Source: Treponema peruense
Lineage (GTDB): Bacteria; Spirochaetota; Spirochaetia; Treponematales; Treponemataceae
Assembly: GCF_016117655.1 (NCBI RefSeq)
Contig: NZ_CP064936.1
Location: 62,001 to 126,000, forward strand
DNA length: 64,000 nt
Reading direction: 5' to 3'
Shown: piece after piece, positions 62,698 through 64,000 of the stretch
Layout of the letters: each line of letters begins with the position of its first letter
How positions within the stretch are numbered: position 1 is the stretch's first letter
Made by a program: the position numbers and the translations under genes
The notes under the pieces: generated by a model
Database searches by the model: none
The model's input: the letters and a program-made list of their open reading frames with translations, nothing else
Told to the model about the DNA's origin: nothing

Positions 62698-63321
62698 TTA
62701 CACCAACTCAATTACGCGCTTTTTAAGTTCTTCAAAAGGTTCGTCAAACGGTTTGAATGTTCCGGGTTTGTTTAGTTTTGACGTTCCGCCTTTTTCAAGA
62801 TGGGCGCGCATTCCGTCTTTGTTGAGCCAGTAATAAATTCCCCAGTGTTCAAAATCCCATTCGCTGTTGTAATCGTAGCATTCGTAGTCAATGCAATAAA
62901 GTTCGCCGCTGTTTGTGTAAATAAAATTTGTCGGAAAGTAGTCAACGTGAATTCCGACTTTTTTAAACCGCTCGCTCATATCAAGAATTTGCCTGAAATG
63001 ATTTTCTGTAAGTCCGTCTTTGCAGAATGTACCGCGAGTTGCAAGAGTTGCGGCAGTTTCTCCCTGAATATATTCTTTTACAAGGTAATGATTTTTTTCA
63101 TCAAATTCAAAAAGTTTTGGAATTCCTTTGCCTATTTTTGACATACGCTCGTAACAATATTTTTCGCCGTTGAAAATTTCAAGTGTCTTTTGGGGATCTT
63201 CTGTTTGTTCATTCATTTTTTTTAAGACAAACTGCGAATTATTTTTTTCAACAAGATATGCTGTTCCGGTTTTGCCCTGTCCAAGTGTTTGTATAATTTC
63301 GTAACCAAATAGGTTTTTCAT
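62698..63321 (-). CDS. Small protein-kinase-like protein
   Basis: A 207-residue protein with kinase-fold landmarks: glycine loop TLGQGKTGTAYLVEK, Lys in FVLKKMNEQ, a hinge-like YLVKEYIQGE, a catalytic-loop-like HVDYFPTNFIY (Asp and Asn), and DYE in CIDYECYDYNSE in the place of DFG. It is shorter than Ser/Thr kinases and closer to RIO or aminoglycoside-phosphotransferase-like kinases. Substrate unknown. Monocistronic. Confidence 0.8.
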   Translation of the reverse strand: MKNLFGYEIIQTLGQGKTGTAYLVEKNNSQFVLKKMNEQTEDPQKTLEIFNGEKYCYERMSKIGKGIPKLFEFDEKNHYLVKEYIQGETAATLATRGTFCKDGLTENHFRQILDMSERFKKVGIHVDYFPTNFIYTNSGELYCIDYECYDYNSEWDFEHWGIYYWLNKDGMRAHLEKGGTSKLNKPGTFKPFDEPFEELKKRVIELV

Positions 63322-63408
63322 AAATCAAGTTTATAATGAAAGTCAGAGTGACGTCAAGATTAAATTTATCTAAAGAATTTAACAGATTTGGTTAATGCAA
63401 TTTGATAA

Positions 63409-63424
63409 TGTCTCAAAAAACGGT
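63409..63424 (+). repeat. Third copy of the ssp inverted-repeat word
   Basis: TGTCTCAAAAAACGGT matches the first 16 bp of the right arm at 26333-26349. The 63.32-63.75 kb gap otherwise holds short coding relics and no intact gene until the Phd antitoxin. Confidence 0.6.
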
Positions 63425-63608
63425 GACTATGGTCTTGAAGATAACCCGGAATATACAAAGAACAATTCAAGAAATCACAACTGTAGTAAATTAATTTGAA
63501 AATTATGCTCAAGAAGTAAAATTAAACAAAAATACAACAGATTATATAAAAAAGGTTTTAATTCAAAATAAAATATAATTTTAAATCTCAAATAATCACT
63601 AATTCTGA

Positions 63609-63689
63609 TTGGTAAAAAAGCTTGGTTCAATAAAACAAAAAGAAATCACAGAAGTAAAAAATGTAATAAAAGAAATGCTTGTTGATTGA
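63609..63689 (+). pseudogene. Toxin C-terminus relic (MazF/PemK-like)
   Basis: The frame reads LVKKLGSIKQKEITEVKNVI then KEMLVD and TGA at 63687-63689, with a stop just upstream. The pattern K-x-G-x-[LI]-x-x-x-x-[IL]-x-x-V-x-x-x-[IL]-x-x-x-[LM] is the usual MazF/PemK ending. Probably the remains of a toxin gene. Confidence 0.4.
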
Positions 63690-63703
63690 ATAAAATATGA
63701 TCT

Positions 63704-63740
63704 TTGCAAAAAGCCCTAATTCGTGGTATAATAGAACCAC
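63704..63740 (+). promoter_or_regulatory. Promoter and operator of Phd-like antitoxin
   Basis: TTGCAA (63704-63709), 17-bp spacer, TATAAT (63727-63732). An inverted repeat GTGGT (63723-63727) / ACCAC (63736-63740) surrounds the -10 box, as expected for autorepression by a Phd-type antitoxin. Confidence 0.75.
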
Positions 63741-63753
63741 AAGGAGGTTGCCT

Positions 63754-64000
63754 ATGCCACAAATTATGCCTATCAGAGATTTAAAAAACACAGCGGAAAT
63801 TTCAGCAATTTGTCATGAAAAAAATGAACCAATTTTTATTACAAAAAACGGTTATGGTGATATGGTTTTAATGAGTATGGAAACATATGAAAAAGCCCTT
63901 TATTTAAGTAATATTTACGGAAAACTAGAAGAAGCAAAAGACGATATTAAAAATAAAAGATATTCTTCCGTAGAAGATGCTGTTTCAAGAATCAAGGAAA
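63754..64000 (+). CDS. Phd/YefM-family antitoxin, partial
   Basis: The first 82 codons are in the window and the frame is open at its end. MPQIMPIRDLKNTAEISAIC then EPIFITKNGYGDMVLMSMET are the typical Phd/YefM DNA-binding fold, followed by a helical tail that would bind a RelE/ParE-type toxin. AAGGAGG precedes the ATG. The toxin gene should lie just beyond the window. Confidence 0.9.
   Translation, partial: MPQIMPIRDLKNTAEISAICHEKNEPIFITKNGYGDMVLMSMETYEKALYLSNIYGKLEEAKDDIKNKRYSSVEDAVSRIKE

Overview
The window looks like chromosome of an anaerobic, host-associated spirochaete, most likely a Treponema-type organism. This is inference from gene content: a chemosensory operon with 6-TM receptors, lipoproteins with relaxed lipoboxes, outer-membrane beta-barrel candidates, fermentative [FeFe]-hydrogenase and iron-dependent alcohol dehydrogenase genes, and low-to-moderate GC. 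No rRNA, tRNA, CRISPR array, integrase or phage structural gene was found.

Layout. 0-2.4 kb (minus): thiC, a YkgJ-type cysteine-cluster protein and an unknown protein. 2.4-2.6 kb: a relic of an AraC-type regulator. 2.6-13.4 kb (plus): one overlapping operon, cheW, a CheW-like gene, cheB, cheR-TPR, cheA-REC, a receiver/class III adenylate cyclase and two 6-TM methyl-accepting proteins. It resembles Wsp- or Chp-type alternative chemosensory systems, with cAMP as the probable output. 13.4-14.7 kb: an orphan lipoprotein. 14.7-17.6 kb (minus): thiM-thiE-HAD phosphatase-thiD behind a clear TPP riboswitch. 18.0-22.2 kb (plus): a 1000-residue lipoprotein translationally coupled to a beta-barrel candidate. 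22.4-25.1 kb: a stand-alone CBM48 protein, then a VapBC-like pair broken by a frameshift and by a complete IS256-family element with a perfect 9-bp target duplication, with heptanucleotide repeat patches on both sides.

25.1-43.5 kb is a defence island. A divergent HNH gene faces an Ssp-type phosphorothioation operon in the order SspD-, SspB- (DUF4007), SspC-, SspA- and SspE-like (DUF262 plus HNH). Next, in the same direction, comes a second, more AT-rich module: PLD/SF2 helicase, a 57-residue protein, a DndD/Rad50-like ATPase, a 175-residue unknown and a full sigma-70-type factor with a recognisable region 1.1. A sigma factor as the last gene of a DNA-defence module is the strongest candidate here for something undescribed. 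The island ends with an AAA/DUF4143 ATPase preceded by three 18-bp repeats at exactly 32-bp spacing.

43.7-57.1 kb is metabolic: shikimate kinase, a PfkB-family sugar kinase, a low-molecular-weight phosphatase, a flavoprotein with an attenuator-like leader, an iron alcohol dehydrogenase, a group B-like [FeFe] hydrogenase coupled to DUF763, an IlvY-like LysR regulator, a secreted repeat protein and the H-cluster maturases HydE, HydG and HydF. 57.1-64 kb holds an OmpA-family protein, a small exported protein, a LytTR/DUF3021 pair, a TetR-alpha-amylase operon with two operators, a frameshifted HTH antitoxin, a small kinase, a toxin relic and the start of a Phd/YefM antitoxin cut by the window end.
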